A DNA stretch of 64,000 nt, taken from the NCBI RefSeq assembly GCF_018224955.1, contig NZ_JAGTUU010000003.1:62001-126000 (forward strand), written 5' to 3'. The stretch is from Thetidibacter halocola (GTDB lineage: Bacteria; Pseudomonadota; Alphaproteobacteria; Rhodobacterales; Rhodobacteraceae). Both the position numbers and the translations under genes were made by a program. Within the stretch, counting starts at the first letter, position 1, and every line of letters starts with the position of its first letter. Below are positions 45,330 to 53,894 of this stretch, piece by piece. The notes under the pieces are model-generated. The model was given only the letters and a program-made list of their open reading frames with translations, was not told the DNA's origin and did not search any database.

Positions 45330-45953
45330 CTAGCGGGTCTGCCAGTCCGTCTCGCGGTTTTCCTGCCAGCCGCTGCGGTGCAGGAGCGGTGTGTCGTCGT
45401 CGAATTCCGCGCGGCCAAGGCAGAGATAGGCGCTGAAGCGCCATGTCTCGGGCGCGTCGAACAGGCGGCTGATCTCTGCGGGATCGAGGATCGAGACCAT
45501 GCCCAACCCCACGTCATGCGCCCGCGCCGTCAGCCAGAGCGCGTGGATCGCCATGGCGGTGCTTTGCTCCAGCGTCTCGGGCATGGTGCGGCGGCCCAGG
45601 CCGCGGCCCTGTTCCGGGGCGGTCTCGGTGAAGACGGCCAGTTGCAGCGGCGCGGCATCCAGCCCGGCGAGTTTCAGCGCGAGGTAGGCCTGTCTGGCCT
45701 CGCCCTCGTATCCCTCGGCGGCCTGCGCGTTGCAGGCGGCAAAGCTTGCGCGGACGCCCGCGCGCAGGGTGTCGTCCGTCACCCGGATCACCCGCCATGG
45801 GCGCGCGTTGCCGACCGAGGGGGCCATCTCCATCGCCGCTTGCAGCGTCTCGACCATGGCTTCGGGTAGCGGATCGGGGCGGAAATGGCGTACGTCGCGC
45901 CGCCAGCGCAGCAGGTCGTGCAGTGCCGCACGGTGGGTCTCGGTCATCTGCAT
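45330..45953 (-). CDS. bluB: 5,6-dimethylbenzimidazole synthase BluB
   Basis: BluB (207 aa) destroys FMN with O2 to make the lower ligand dimethylbenzimidazole. It shows RRDVRHFRPDPLPEAMVETL, MAPSVGNARPWRVIRV, and CNAQAAEGYEGEARQAYLALKLAGL shortened to the EGYEGEARQAYLALKLAG block, typical of BluB nitroreductase-fold proteins. ATG 45953 is preferred over 45947 because GGAGG is 7 bases upstream. It ends the bluE-cbiB-cobD-bluB unit. Confidence 0.95.
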   Translation of the reverse strand: MQMTETHRAALHDLLRWRRDVRHFRPDPLPEAMVETLQAAMEMAPSVGNARPWRVIRVTDDTLRAGVRASFAACNAQAAEGYEGEARQAYLALKLAGLDAAPLQLAVFTETAPEQGRGLGRRTMPETLEQSTAMAIHALWLTARAHDVGLGMVSILDPAEISRLFDAPETWRFSAYLCLGRAEFDDDTPLLHRSGWQENRETDWQTR

Positions 45954-46918
45954 GACAGCGCCTCCGCCAGCCGGGGCCAGCCCTCGGGCGGGGGCAGGCC
46001 AAGGCGGATCCAGTCCGCCGAGTATGGGAAGATGCGGCTCCAGATGCGGTGCGACGCGAGGTTGTCCTGCGCCGCTGTGGCGTCGGGCGTGGCGTAGCTG
46101 CGGAACAGCGGCGTGCCGCCGACCAGGCGCCAGCCGGCCCCGGCCGCCAGCGCGTCGAGGCGGTCGGCGTCGGCGGTCAGCCTGGCGGTGGTCTCGTGTC
46201 GCCAGGCAGTGTCGGACAGCGCGGCGGTACCGAGGGCAATGGCCGGGCCGCTGGCGGACCATGGGCCGGAGAGCGCGCGCAGCCGCGCGGTCCGGTCGGG
46301 TGATCCCAGCGCAAAGCCCAGCCGCACGCCCGCGAGGCCGTAGAACTTGCCGAAGCTGCGCAGGATCAGGACCTTTTCCAGAGGCAGGCGCGTGGCGAGG
46401 CTGAGCGCGGGTTCCGGATCGGCAAAGCTCTCGTCGACCACCAGCAGGCCGACCCTGTCGGCCAGCGCCGCCAGCGTCCCGGGCGCGTGGCGCTGGCCGT
46501 CGGGATTGTTGGGGTTCACCACCACGGCGAGGTCGGCGCCCGCCAGCGCGGCAAGCGCCGGCACGGTCTCGACCCGCCAGCCCTGCGCGACAAGGCTTGC
46601 GGCGTGCTCGTTGTAGGTGGGGCCGAGGATGCGGGCGAGGCCGGGCGGGGCCAGGCGCGGTACCAGCTGGATCGCGGCCTGTGCGCCGGCCAGCGCAACG
46701 CATTCGGCCGGGGTGCCATAGGCGGTGCGGGCGGCCTGTTCCAGCGCGAGGGTCTCGGCGCGCGTCGGCAGGGCGGCCCAGGCATGGGGCGGGATCGGCG
46801 GAACCGGGTAGGGCACCGGGTTGATGCCGGTCGAAAGGTCCAGCCAGTCCGCTCGCGCGCCGCCCCATCGGGCGATCGCCGCGTCCAGATTGCCGCCGTG
46901 GTCGCGTGTCTCGATCAT
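45944..46918 (-). CDS. cobD: Threonine-phosphate decarboxylase (CobD; CobC in Pseudomonas naming)
   Basis: This PLP aminotransferase-fold enzyme (324 aa) makes the aminopropanol phosphate side chain. It has DHGGNLDAAIARWG, WLDLSTGINPVPYP, VVVNPNNPDGQ, VVDESFADPEP and the PLP Lys in LRSFGKFYGLAGVRLGFALG. Some CobC proteins lack the enzyme activity, so decarboxylation is inferred. It overlaps bluB by about 10 bases and follows cbiB by 7 bases. Confidence 0.93.
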   Translation of the reverse strand: MIETRDHGGNLDAAIARWGGARADWLDLSTGINPVPYPVPPIPPHAWAALPTRAETLALEQAARTAYGTPAECVALAGAQAAIQLVPRLAPPGLARILGPTYNEHAASLVAQGWRVETVPALAALAGADLAVVVNPNNPDGQRHAPGTLAALADRVGLLVVDESFADPEPALSLATRLPLEKVLILRSFGKFYGLAGVRLGFALGSPDRTARLRALSGPWSASGPAIALGTAALSDTAWRHETTARLTADADRLDALAAGAGWRLVGGTPLFRSYATPDATAAQDNLASHRIWSRIFPYSADWIRLGLPPPEGWPRLAEALSCR

Positions 46919-46925
46919 GGCGGCC

Positions 46926-47864
46926 TTAGAGCAGGGCCAGCGCCGCCAGTGCAAGCGCCATCAGCGCCATGGCACGGCTGTAAAGCGACAGGCCGCGTTG
47001 CAGGTCGCGCGGCTGCGGGTCGGGGGCGGTGGCGTTGAGATAGGGCTCATCCGCGATGGTCTGGCCATAGATGCGCGGTCCGGACAGGCGCACCCCCAGC
47101 GCCCCGGCCATCGCACCCTCGGGCCAGCCCGCGTTGGGCGAGCGGTGGCGGTGCGCGTCGCTTGCCATCACACGCAGCGCCTTTGTCATGCGGGCCGGGG
47201 CGGACAGCGCGAACAGCAGGCCGGTCAGGCGGGCAGGCGGCCAGTTCACCACGTCGTCGAGCCGGGCCGAGACCTTGCCGAAGGCCTCGAACCGCTCGTT
47301 CCGGTGTCCGATCATCGAATCGAGCGTATTGATCGCCTTGTAGGCAGCGATGCCGGGCAGGCCCAGCAGAACGCCCCAGAAGACCGGCGCCACGATCCCG
47401 TCCGAGGTGTTCTCGGCCAGGCTTTCCAGGGCGGCGCGCGCCACGCCCGCGCGGTCCAGCCGCTGCGGATCCCGGCCGACGATCATCGACACGGCGCGGC
47501 GGGCCTCCATCAGGTCGCCGGCCAGCAGCGGGCGGGCGACGGCAGCGACATGGTCATGCATCGAGCGGACGGCAATCAGCGGCCAGGCGAGGATGCCGCC
47601 CAGCAGGATCCCGGCCCAGCCCGCGGGCAGCAGCATTTGCAGAAGCCACGCGGGCAGCGCCGCGGCCAGCACGACGAGGGCGGTCGTCAGCGCTCCGTTG
47701 CGCAGGCGGGTGGCGCGCGGACCATCGTTCAGGCGGGCCTCCAGCGCGGTGATCAGCGCGCCCAGCCACGTCACGGGGTGGCCGATCCGGGCATGAATCC
47801 GGTCGGGCCAGCCGATGGCGGCGTCGATCAGCACGCCCGCCAGCATCATCGCGGCAAAGCTCAT
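46926..47864 (-). CDS. cbiB: Adenosylcobinamide-phosphate synthase CbiB
   Basis: CbiB (312 aa; CobD in Pseudomonas naming) joins adenosylcobyrate to the aminopropanol phosphate arm. It is an inner-membrane protein with about six hydrophobic segments and family motifs IGHPVTWLGALI, GRDPQRLDRAGVARAALESL, AENTSDGIVAPVFWGVLLGLPG and SPNAGWPEGAMAGALGVRL. ATG 47864 overlaps the bluE stop (ATGA). Confidence 0.96.
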   Translation of the reverse strand: MSFAAMMLAGVLIDAAIGWPDRIHARIGHPVTWLGALITALEARLNDGPRATRLRNGALTTALVVLAAALPAWLLQMLLPAGWAGILLGGILAWPLIAVRSMHDHVAAVARPLLAGDLMEARRAVSMIVGRDPQRLDRAGVARAALESLAENTSDGIVAPVFWGVLLGLPGIAAYKAINTLDSMIGHRNERFEAFGKVSARLDDVVNWPPARLTGLLFALSAPARMTKALRVMASDAHRHRSPNAGWPEGAMAGALGVRLSGPRIYGQTIADEPYLNATAPDPQPRDLQRGLSLYSRAMALMALALAALALL

Positions 47865-48667
47865 GTGCCCCCCGTGGCAAAGGCGATCACGCCTGTCAGC
47901 CCGGCCCTGACCAGCGCGCCCTTGGCGCGTCCATGCTTCTCGTCGGGGGCAAAGATCAGGCCGCGCGCCGATCCGGTGTGGGCGCGCAGATGGCCCAGCG
48001 CGCCGAGTTCGCGCGCGAGTTCCGCCATCGGGTCGCCGGGTCCGCGCAGGGCGGTGCAGCGGGTTGCACTCTCGCTGGCGAGGGCAGCGGCGCGGGATAG
48101 GTCGCGTGCCTCGGTCGTCCGCGCCCAGTCGCCGGCAAGGTCCGCGATGTCGGGAAAGGCGTCGTCGGCCGGATCGGTGCGCAGCGGCGGCCCCCAGAAG
48201 CCGCCGACCACCACGCAGCGCGGCGGCGGGGCGAGATCCCGCACGATGCGTCCCGTGCGCGAGGCCCAGAGCACCGCGTCGGGGCGGGGCAGCATCAGCG
48301 GGTCCGAGGCGCCCTCGGCGCCGATGCAGGCGGCGACCAGCGCCTCGGTTGTCCCGGCAAAACCCATCAGCCGCGCGATGGCCACAAGCGCCGCGGTGCT
48401 GGCCCCGGCACCGCCGCCCGGCGGCATGTCCATCGCGAGGCCCGGCAGGCGGTCGCTGGGCAGGTCGAGGGCGCGGCAAAACCGCGCGAGCGTCTCGGGC
48501 GGCAGGGGTGGTGGCGTGCCGCCCGCCCGCACCCGCAGCGCCGGACAGGCCACCGTGACCAGTGCCACGGGGCCCTGCGGGCCAAGCCGCCCTTGCAGCC
48601 ATTCGCCGAAATGGCCGGCGACCGCGACGGTCGGCTTGGGCTGGGACAGAGGGGCGCGGGCGGTCAC
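47861..48667 (-). CDS. bluE: L-threonine kinase, GHMP family (BluE/PduX-like)
   Basis: This 268-residue GHMP kinase has GHFGEWLQGRLGPQGPVALV at the start and the phosphate-binding PPGGGAGASTAALVA motif, with a C-terminal HTGSARGLIF block. PduX, and BluE of Rhodobacter capsulatus, phosphorylate L-threonine to feed the aminopropanol arm of B12. Position before cbiB and cobD supports that substrate. It diverges from cobU across 56 bases that must hold both promoters. Confidence 0.88.
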   Translation of the reverse strand: MTARAPLSQPKPTVAVAGHFGEWLQGRLGPQGPVALVTVACPALRVRAGGTPPPLPPETLARFCRALDLPSDRLPGLAMDMPPGGGAGASTAALVAIARLMGFAGTTEALVAACIGAEGASDPLMLPRPDAVLWASRTGRIVRDLAPPPRCVVVGGFWGPPLRTDPADDAFPDIADLAGDWARTTEARDLSRAAALASESATRCTALRGPGDPMAELARELGALGHLRAHTGSARGLIFAPDEKHGRAKGALVRAGLTGVIAFATGGT

Positions 48668-48723
48668 GGGCGCGGTCTTTCGCTGCTTTTCATTTTGGTC
48701 GGAACCTGCTTTTTCACGGAGCC

Positions 48724-49248
48724 ATGGAAAAGTCGATACTCATCACCGGGGCCGCCCGTTCGGGCAAGTCGGCGCTGGCGGAACGGCTGGCGCTGCGGCC
48801 CCTGGGGCGCGCGGTCTATGTCGCCACCGCCGAGGCATGGGACGACGAGATGCGCGACCGCATCGCGGCGCACCAGGCGCGTCGGGGGGCCGAGTGGGAC
48901 AACCGCCACGCGCCGCGCGACCTGGTGGACATGCTGATCGAGACCGATGGCGATGCGCCCCGGCTGGTGGACTGCCTGACGCTGTGGCTGACCAACCTGA
49001 TGCTGGGTGACGCGGACTGGCGCAGCGAAGGCGAACGGCTGGCCGCGGCTCTGATGCACCAGAAAGCGCCGGTCATCTTCGTTACCAACGAGGTGGGCGC
49101 CGGTATCGTCCCCGAAAACAGGCTGGCCCGCGAGTTTCGCGACGCGGCGGGCTGGCTCAATCAGACCGTGGCGCAAGCCTGCGACACGGTGATCCTGTGC
49201 GTCGCAGGCTATCCGGTAAGGGTGAAACCCAATGACTTCGATTTCTGA
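48724..49248 (+). CDS. cobU: Adenosylcobinamide kinase/guanylyltransferase CobU (CobP)
   Basis: CobU (174 aa) phosphorylates adenosylcobinamide and transfers GMP, activating it for nucleotide-loop assembly. P-loop LITGAARSGKSALAERLA, YVATAEAWDDEM, LVDCLTLWLTNLML and FVTNEVGAGIVPENRLAREF are characteristic. ATG 48724 is the family start. Its end overlaps cobT by 17 bases. Confidence 0.96.
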   Translation: MEKSILITGAARSGKSALAERLALRPLGRAVYVATAEAWDDEMRDRIAAHQARRGAEWDNRHAPRDLVDMLIETDGDAPRLVDCLTLWLTNLMLGDADWRSEGERLAAALMHQKAPVIFVTNEVGAGIVPENRLAREFRDAAGWLNQTVAQACDTVILCVAGYPVRVKPNDFDF

Positions 49249-50248
49249 CTGTTCCTCGCTGGCTGCCGTGGCGGCGATGGCGCGCACGCTGACCCATGCC
49301 GATGCCGAGGCCGCCGAGGCGGCGCGCGCCCGCCAGATGAGCCTGACCAAGCCGCCCGGATCGCTGGGCCGGCTGGAGGAACTGGCGGTCTGGATGGCGG
49401 GCTGGCAGGGTGGTGCGCGGCCTTCGGTCCGGCAGGCGCAGGCGCTGGTCTTTGCCGGCAACCACGGCGTCTGCGACAAGGGTGTGAACCCCTTCCCGCA
49501 GGCCGTGACCGCTCAGATGGTGGCGAATTTCGAGGCGGGCGGCGCCGCGATCAACCAGCTCTGCCGCGTGGCCGGGGCCGATCTGTCGGTCGTGGCACTG
49601 GATCTCGACCGGCCCACCGCCGATTTCAGCGAAGGCCCGGCGATGACCGAGGCAGAGGTGCTGGCGGCGATGGCGCAAGGTGCCGAGGCGGTCGACCCGG
49701 GCGCCTCTGTCCTGGTGCTGGGCGAGATGGGGATCGGCAATTCGACCACCGCCGCAGCGCTGGCCTGTGCCGGCCTGGGCGGCGACGCGGCGGGCTGGGT
49801 CGGGCCCGGCACCGGGTCGGGCGCAGCGGGTCGCGCGCTCAAGGCGCAGGTCGTGGCGCAGGGCGTGGCGCGGCATGCTGGGGTTTCGGGTCTGCACCTG
49901 CTGGCGGCCTTCGGCGGGCGCGAACAGGCGGCGATCTGCGGCGCGGTGCTGGGGGCGCGGGCGCGGCGCATCCCGGTCATCCTCGACGGTTATATCTGCA
50001 CCGCCGCGGTGGTGCCGCTGTTCACCGCAGATCCGGGCTTTCTGGATCATTGCGTGGTGGGCCATGCCAGCCGCGAGCCGGGCCATGCGCGCCTGCTCGA
50101 GGCGATGGGCCAGCGGCCGATCCTGACGCTGGACATGGCGCTGGGCGAGGGCTCGGGCGCGGCGGTGGCGCTGATGGTGCTGCGCGCGGCGCTGGAATGC
50201 CACAACGGGATGGCGACCTTCGCCGAGGCGGGTGTCTCTGGCGGGTGA
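49232..50248 (+). CDS. cobT: Nicotinate-nucleotide:dimethylbenzimidazole phosphoribosyltransferase CobT
   Basis: CobT (338 aa) makes alpha-ribazole phosphate from nicotinate mononucleotide and the BluB product. Typical blocks: KPPGSLGRLEELAVWMAGWQ, LVFAGNHGVCDKGVNPFPQ shortened to FAGNHGVCDKGVNPFPQ, LVLGEMGIGNSTTAAALACA and LDMALGEGSGAAVALMVL with the catalytic Glu region. The usual partner cobS/cobV does not follow; a peroxiredoxin does. Confidence 0.97.
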   Translation: MTSISDCSSLAAVAAMARTLTHADAEAAEAARARQMSLTKPPGSLGRLEELAVWMAGWQGGARPSVRQAQALVFAGNHGVCDKGVNPFPQAVTAQMVANFEAGGAAINQLCRVAGADLSVVALDLDRPTADFSEGPAMTEAEVLAAMAQGAEAVDPGASVLVLGEMGIGNSTTAAALACAGLGGDAAGWVGPGTGSGAAGRALKAQVVAQGVARHAGVSGLHLLAAFGGREQAAICGAVLGARARRIPVILDGYICTAAVVPLFTADPGFLDHCVVGHASREPGHARLLEAMGQRPILTLDMALGEGSGAAVALMVLRAALECHNGMATFAEAGVSGG

Positions 50249-50300
50249 CTTGCGCGCGGCGCGGGGCTTGGGCATGGTCGCGACAAAACGCGAGGATGCC

Positions 50301-50834
50301 ATGATCCCTGACACCGTGCCAGCCGTAACCTTCCACACCCGCCGCCGCAACCCGGCGCTGGGTGGCGACAACCCCTATGAGTGGCATGACGTCTCCAGCG
50401 CCGAGTTCTTCACGGGTCGCCGCGTGGTGGTCTTTGCGCTGCCGGGCGCCTTTACACCCGCCTGTTCGGAAAGCCACCTGCCGGGGTTCGAGCGCCTGCA
50501 TGACGACTTCCGCGCCGAGGGGGTGGACGAGGTGATCTGCCTTTCGGTCAACGATGCCTTCGTGATGTTCCAGTGGGGCAAGGGCCTCGGCATCGAGAAG
50601 GTGACCTTGCTGCCCGACGGCAACGGTGATTTCAGCCGCCTGATGGGGATGCTGGTGCGGCGCACGCAGCAGGGCATGGGGATGCGCAGCTGGCGCTATT
50701 CCATGCTGGTCGAGGATTGCCGCATCACCGCCTTCTTCCCCGAGCCGGGATTCGGTGACGATCCGGCGGGCGTGCCGGTGAAGGAGTCCGCCGCCGAGGT
50801 GATGCTGGCACATCTGCGCGGGCAGACGGGCTGA
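50301..50834 (+). CDS. Peroxiredoxin (Prx5-like)
   Basis: This 177-residue protein belongs to the Prx5 group: VVVFALPGAFTPACSESHLPGF contains the peroxidatic Cys in PGAFTPACS, followed by LSVNDAFVMFQWGK and the C-terminal YSMLVEDCRI with a possible resolving Cys. It reduces H2O2 or organic peroxides with thiol donors such as glutaredoxin. ATG 50301 has GAGGA upstream; the open frame to 50232 extends into cobT. It starts 52 bases after cobT. Confidence 0.93.
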   Translation: MIPDTVPAVTFHTRRRNPALGGDNPYEWHDVSSAEFFTGRRVVVFALPGAFTPACSESHLPGFERLHDDFRAEGVDEVICLSVNDAFVMFQWGKGLGIEKVTLLPDGNGDFSRLMGMLVRRTQQGMGMRSWRYSMLVEDCRITAFFPEPGFGDDPAGVPVKESAAEVMLAHLRGQTG

Positions 50835-50884
50835 GGGGAGTCCTGAGCCGCGCATCGCCGCCGCGTGGGTGCGCGTCGGCGATG

Positions 50885-50916
50885 CGCGGCGGGGCTGGCG
50901 CCCCTCGATCCCGCGC
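50885..50916 (-). repeat. Dispersed hairpin repeat, family 2, copy 3
   Basis: Minus strand GCGCGGGATCGAGGGGCG followed by CCAGCCCCGCCGCG; it matches copy 1 at about 30 of 32 positions. It lies between the convergent ends of the peroxiredoxin and DUF2783 genes. Confidence 0.7.
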
Positions 50917-50928
50917 AAGCCTGCCCGT

Positions 50929-51123
50929 TCAATCGCTTTTCTTTGCCGCCTCCAGCGCCTGCGCCAGAACCTCGCGGTCACCCACCTGGTTCGCGAGGAT
51001 CAGGATGAGCCGTGCGTTCATTGCGGCGCTTTCCTTGTCCGACAGCCCGTCATGCGCGGCGATCAGCGCGGCGTAGAACCCGTCGGGGTCGGCGATGTTC
51101 GGGGTCAGGATCAGGTCGGTCAT
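50929..51123 (-). CDS. DUF2783 protein, probable small partner of the flavin hydroxylase
   Basis: This 64-residue helical protein (LILTPNIADPDGFYAALIAAH, ESAAMNARLILILANQVGD) fits DUF2783. It lies 3 bases after the FAD hydroxylase. In Pseudomonas putida U, 3-hydroxyphenylacetate 6-hydroxylase consists of a flavoprotein (MhaA) and a ~7-kDa coupling protein (MhaB) beside homogentisate genes. Size and context suggest this is the MhaB-type subunit; that is inference. Confidence 0.82.
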   Translation of the reverse strand: MTDLILTPNIADPDGFYAALIAAHDGLSDKESAAMNARLILILANQVGDREVLAQALEAAKKSD

Positions 51124-51126
51124 GGC

Positions 51127-52752
51127 TCAGTCCCTCGCGCAGGCGCGGCGCAGCGCGGCGCGGGTCGCGGCATCATCGAAACGCGCCCAGCGGGCGACAA
51201 CATGCTGGTCGGGGCGGATCAGGTAGACCGCGCCCGTCGCCGTGCCCAGATAGCGCGCCGCCAGTGCGCCAGTCGGGTCGTCCGCGGTCTTCAGCGCAAC
51301 GCGGCGGATCGTAAGTCCGTCTGCCTCCAGCGTCTCGGGGGCATCGGCATCAATCGTCAGCAGCACGAAATCCCCGCCGAGGCGTTCCAGCAGGAACCCA
51401 TGGCCCAGGGGCGCATCGGGACAGGGGCTGCCGGGTCGGCTTCGGTCCGGGGCACCGGGCAGAGCGTCCTCGCCGGTCAGGGACAGCCCGTCATAGGTGC
51501 AGGGCACCGACAGGCGCCCCGAATTCACCAGCGGCCGGGCAAAGGCGTGGCGTTCGGCCAGGTCCAGCACGGCGTTGCGAAAGACATGGGAGATCGTCGA
51601 CTTGGGGGTGATGAAATCCGTGGCGCGGGTCGAGTTCAGGATGTTCTCGTCGGCGCCGAAGGCGCGTTCCTCGTGGTAGCTGTCCAGCAGCCGTTCAGGC
51701 GCCCGGCCGCGCACCACGAGGCCCAGTTTCCAGCCCAAATTGTCCACGTCCTGCATGCCGGAATTGGCGCCGCGCGCGCCGAACGGGCTGACCTGGTGCG
51801 CGCTGTCGCCGGCAAAGATCACCCGGCCATGGCGGAACTGCCGCATCCGGCGGCACTGGAAGGTGTAGATCGAGGTCCAGACGATCTCGTAATCCACGCC
51901 CGGCAGCATCGCGTCTAGGCGGCGGCGGACGTTTTCCTCCTTCAACTCCTCGGCGCGGTCCACGTCCCAGCCGATCTGGAAATCCACCCGCCAGATGCCG
52001 TCCGGCTGGCGGTGCAGCAGGGCCGAGGCGCCGGACTTGAAATGCGGCTCGAACCAGAACCAGCGTTCTGTGGGGAAATCCTCGCCCGTCATGCGGATGT
52101 CGGCGATCAGGAACGAATCCTCGAACACGCGCCCCTCGAAATCGAGGCCCAGCCGTTTGCGCGTCGGGCTGCCCGCGCCGTCGCAGGCGATCAGCCAGTC
52201 GGCGTGCAGCCGGTAGGGGCCGTCAGGGGTGAGGATGTCCAGAGTGACGCCCTCGGCTTCGGGTGTGACGCCTTCCACCCGGTTCCGACCGCGGATCTCG
52301 ATCGGTGCGCCCTTCGCCCGTTCGCGTTCGATCTGCTCGAAGAGGAAGCGTTCGAAATAGGGCTGTTGCAGGTTGATGAAGGCGGGAAACTTGTGGCCTG
52401 CCTCGGGCAGCAGGTTGAACTCGAACACCTGCCGGTCGTCGTGAAAGACCTTGCCGATCTTCCAGACCACGCCCTTGTCCAGCATCGGCCCGGCCGCGCC
52501 ATAACGGTCCGCGATCTCGAGGCAGCGCTTGGCAAAGCAGATGGCGCGGCTGCCCTGGCCCACGCCCTCGTGGTCGTCGAGCAGCAGCACCGGGATGCCC
52601 TGCCGCCCGAGGTCCAGCGCCATCGCAAGGCCGATGGGGCCGCCGCCGACCACGATCACCGGGTGATGCACGGGGTGGCCCGCGTCCTGGTCGGCGGAGC
52701 GGGCATAGGGGTAGAGGCGGAAGGCCAGTTGGTAGCGGTCGTCGAGCGGCAT
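51127..52752 (-). CDS. FAD-dependent aromatic hydroxylase (MhaA/MhpA-like)
   Basis: This 541-residue flavoprotein monooxygenase has the Rossmann VIVVGGGPIGLAMALDLG, DWLIACDGAGSPTRKRLGL (DG motif) and GRVIFAGDSAHQVSPFGARG (GD motif), followed by a C-terminal thioredoxin-like domain. It belongs to the MhpA/PheA class that hydroxylates phenolic rings with NAD(P)H and O2. With hmgA and fahA in the same unit, the likely reaction is 3-hydroxyphenylacetate to homogentisate (MhaA-like). ATG 52752 is preferred to GTG 52755 because of GGAGG spacing. Confidence 0.88.
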   Translation of the reverse strand: MPLDDRYQLAFRLYPYARSADQDAGHPVHHPVIVVGGGPIGLAMALDLGRQGIPVLLLDDHEGVGQGSRAICFAKRCLEIADRYGAAGPMLDKGVVWKIGKVFHDDRQVFEFNLLPEAGHKFPAFINLQQPYFERFLFEQIERERAKGAPIEIRGRNRVEGVTPEAEGVTLDILTPDGPYRLHADWLIACDGAGSPTRKRLGLDFEGRVFEDSFLIADIRMTGEDFPTERWFWFEPHFKSGASALLHRQPDGIWRVDFQIGWDVDRAEELKEENVRRRLDAMLPGVDYEIVWTSIYTFQCRRMRQFRHGRVIFAGDSAHQVSPFGARGANSGMQDVDNLGWKLGLVVRGRAPERLLDSYHEERAFGADENILNSTRATDFITPKSTISHVFRNAVLDLAERHAFARPLVNSGRLSVPCTYDGLSLTGEDALPGAPDRSRPGSPCPDAPLGHGFLLERLGGDFVLLTIDADAPETLEADGLTIRRVALKTADDPTGALAARYLGTATGAVYLIRPDQHVVARWARFDDAATRAALRRACARD

Positions 52753-52864
52753 CACGTCCTCCCTCGATGGTCCGGAGCGGACCGTTCATTTCCTGCACTG
52801 CACGCCCCGGACGTGGTCCGGGGCCGAGCGGTCCCTGGTCAAGCCCGGGACGGGTGGCCCGCAC

Positions 52865-53815
52865 TTACCCCTGCAACGCCGCCCACATTTCCTTGTCGCG
52901 CTGGGCGGTCCAGATGCGCGGCGTGTCGATGCCGCGCGCCTCGTCATAGGCGCGGGCGACGTTGAAGGGCAGGCAGTGTTCGTAGATGGCAAAGTCGCTG
53001 AACTTCGGATCGCACTCGGCGCGGCAGGCGTCCCAGGCCTCTTTCAGGCTGCCGCCGCGCGCCGCGACCCTGGCCACCGGGCGGTAGGTGGAGTTGACAA
53101 AGTCGGCGGTGCTGGCGATGGCCTTGCCCACCATCTCGCGCCCCACCAGCGCGTCGCCGCGTCCGGGCGCGATGCTTTGCGGATCGAAGGCCGCAATATT
53201 CATCAGCGTCTCTTCCCAGTCGCCGAAATGCCCGTCGCCGCAGTAGCAGGCCGAGTGGTATTCGACGATGTCGCCGGTGAACATGACCTCGGAATCGGGC
53301 ACCCAGACCACCGCGTCGCCTGCCGTATGCGCCCTCCCGAGGTGCATGATGTCGACCCGGCGATTGCCGAGGTAGACGGTCATCCGGTCGGAGAACGTGG
53401 TGGTGGGCCAGGTCAGGCCCGGGATTTCCTCGTGCCCCTGGAAGAGGCGGGGGAAGCGCTCGAACTCACTCTGCCAGTCCTCGGCCCCGCGTTCGGCAAC
53501 CATGGCGCGGGCGGTGTCGGACATGACGATCTGGGGCGCGCCATAGGCGCTGGCGCCAAGGACGCGGACAGCATGGTAATGGGTCAGGACAAGGTGGCTG
53601 ATCGGCTTGTCCGTCACTTGGCGGACGCAGTCGATCACCTTCCGGGCCAGGCGGGGCGTGGCCTGCGCCTCGACGATCATCACGCTCTCGTCGCCGATGA
53701 TGACGCCGGTGTTCGGATCGCCCTCGGCGGTGAAGGCGTAGAGGCCCGGACCGATCTCGGTGAAGCTGGTCTGTTTCTCGGTCATGTCGGCGGCGGAGGC
53801 GAAGGCCTTGGTCAT
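52865..53815 (-). CDS. MBL-fold protein with altered metal motif
   Basis: This 316-residue metallo-beta-lactamase-fold protein has LTHYHAVRVLG at residues 78-87: the usual H-x-H-x-D-H is H79-x-H81-x-V83-R84, so the Asp and third His are lost. The later motif MHLGRAHTAGDAVVWV and VMFTGDIVEYHS are kept. Either one metal is bound or the active site differs. It is co-directional with the hydroxylase and fahA and may act on a ring-cleavage product. ATG 53815 has AAAGGA upstream. Confidence 0.85.
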   Translation of the reverse strand: MTKAFASAADMTEKQTSFTEIGPGLYAFTAEGDPNTGVIIGDESVMIVEAQATPRLARKVIDCVRQVTDKPISHLVLTHYHAVRVLGASAYGAPQIVMSDTARAMVAERGAEDWQSEFERFPRLFQGHEEIPGLTWPTTTFSDRMTVYLGNRRVDIMHLGRAHTAGDAVVWVPDSEVMFTGDIVEYHSACYCGDGHFGDWEETLMNIAAFDPQSIAPGRGDALVGREMVGKAIASTADFVNSTYRPVARVAARGGSLKEAWDACRAECDPKFSDFAIYEHCLPFNVARAYDEARGIDTPRIWTAQRDKEMWAALQG

Positions 53816-53855
53816 CGTCGCGTGTCCTTTCGTGTCGTTGTGCCCTTGGCTGGGT

Positions 53856-53893
53856 CGGGAGCCTCCGGCGGGAGTTTTTTCGGCAAGATGAAG
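53856..53893 (+). repeat. Dispersed hairpin repeat, family 1, copy 5 (short)
   Basis: GAGCCTCCGGCGGGAGTTTTTTCGGCAAGATGAAG keeps the final stem, the T-rich GAGTTTTTT and the GGCAAGATGAAG tail but lacks the first hairpin. It lies between fahA and the MBL gene, oriented against them, with its tail touching the fahA stop. Confidence 0.65.
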
Positions 53894-53894
53894 A

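Noticed and set aside
46821-49010. 729-codon plus-strand frame opposite cobD-cbiB-bluE
   Set aside because: It crosses several well-supported genes, is low-complexity and has no domain; cobU in another frame overlaps its end.
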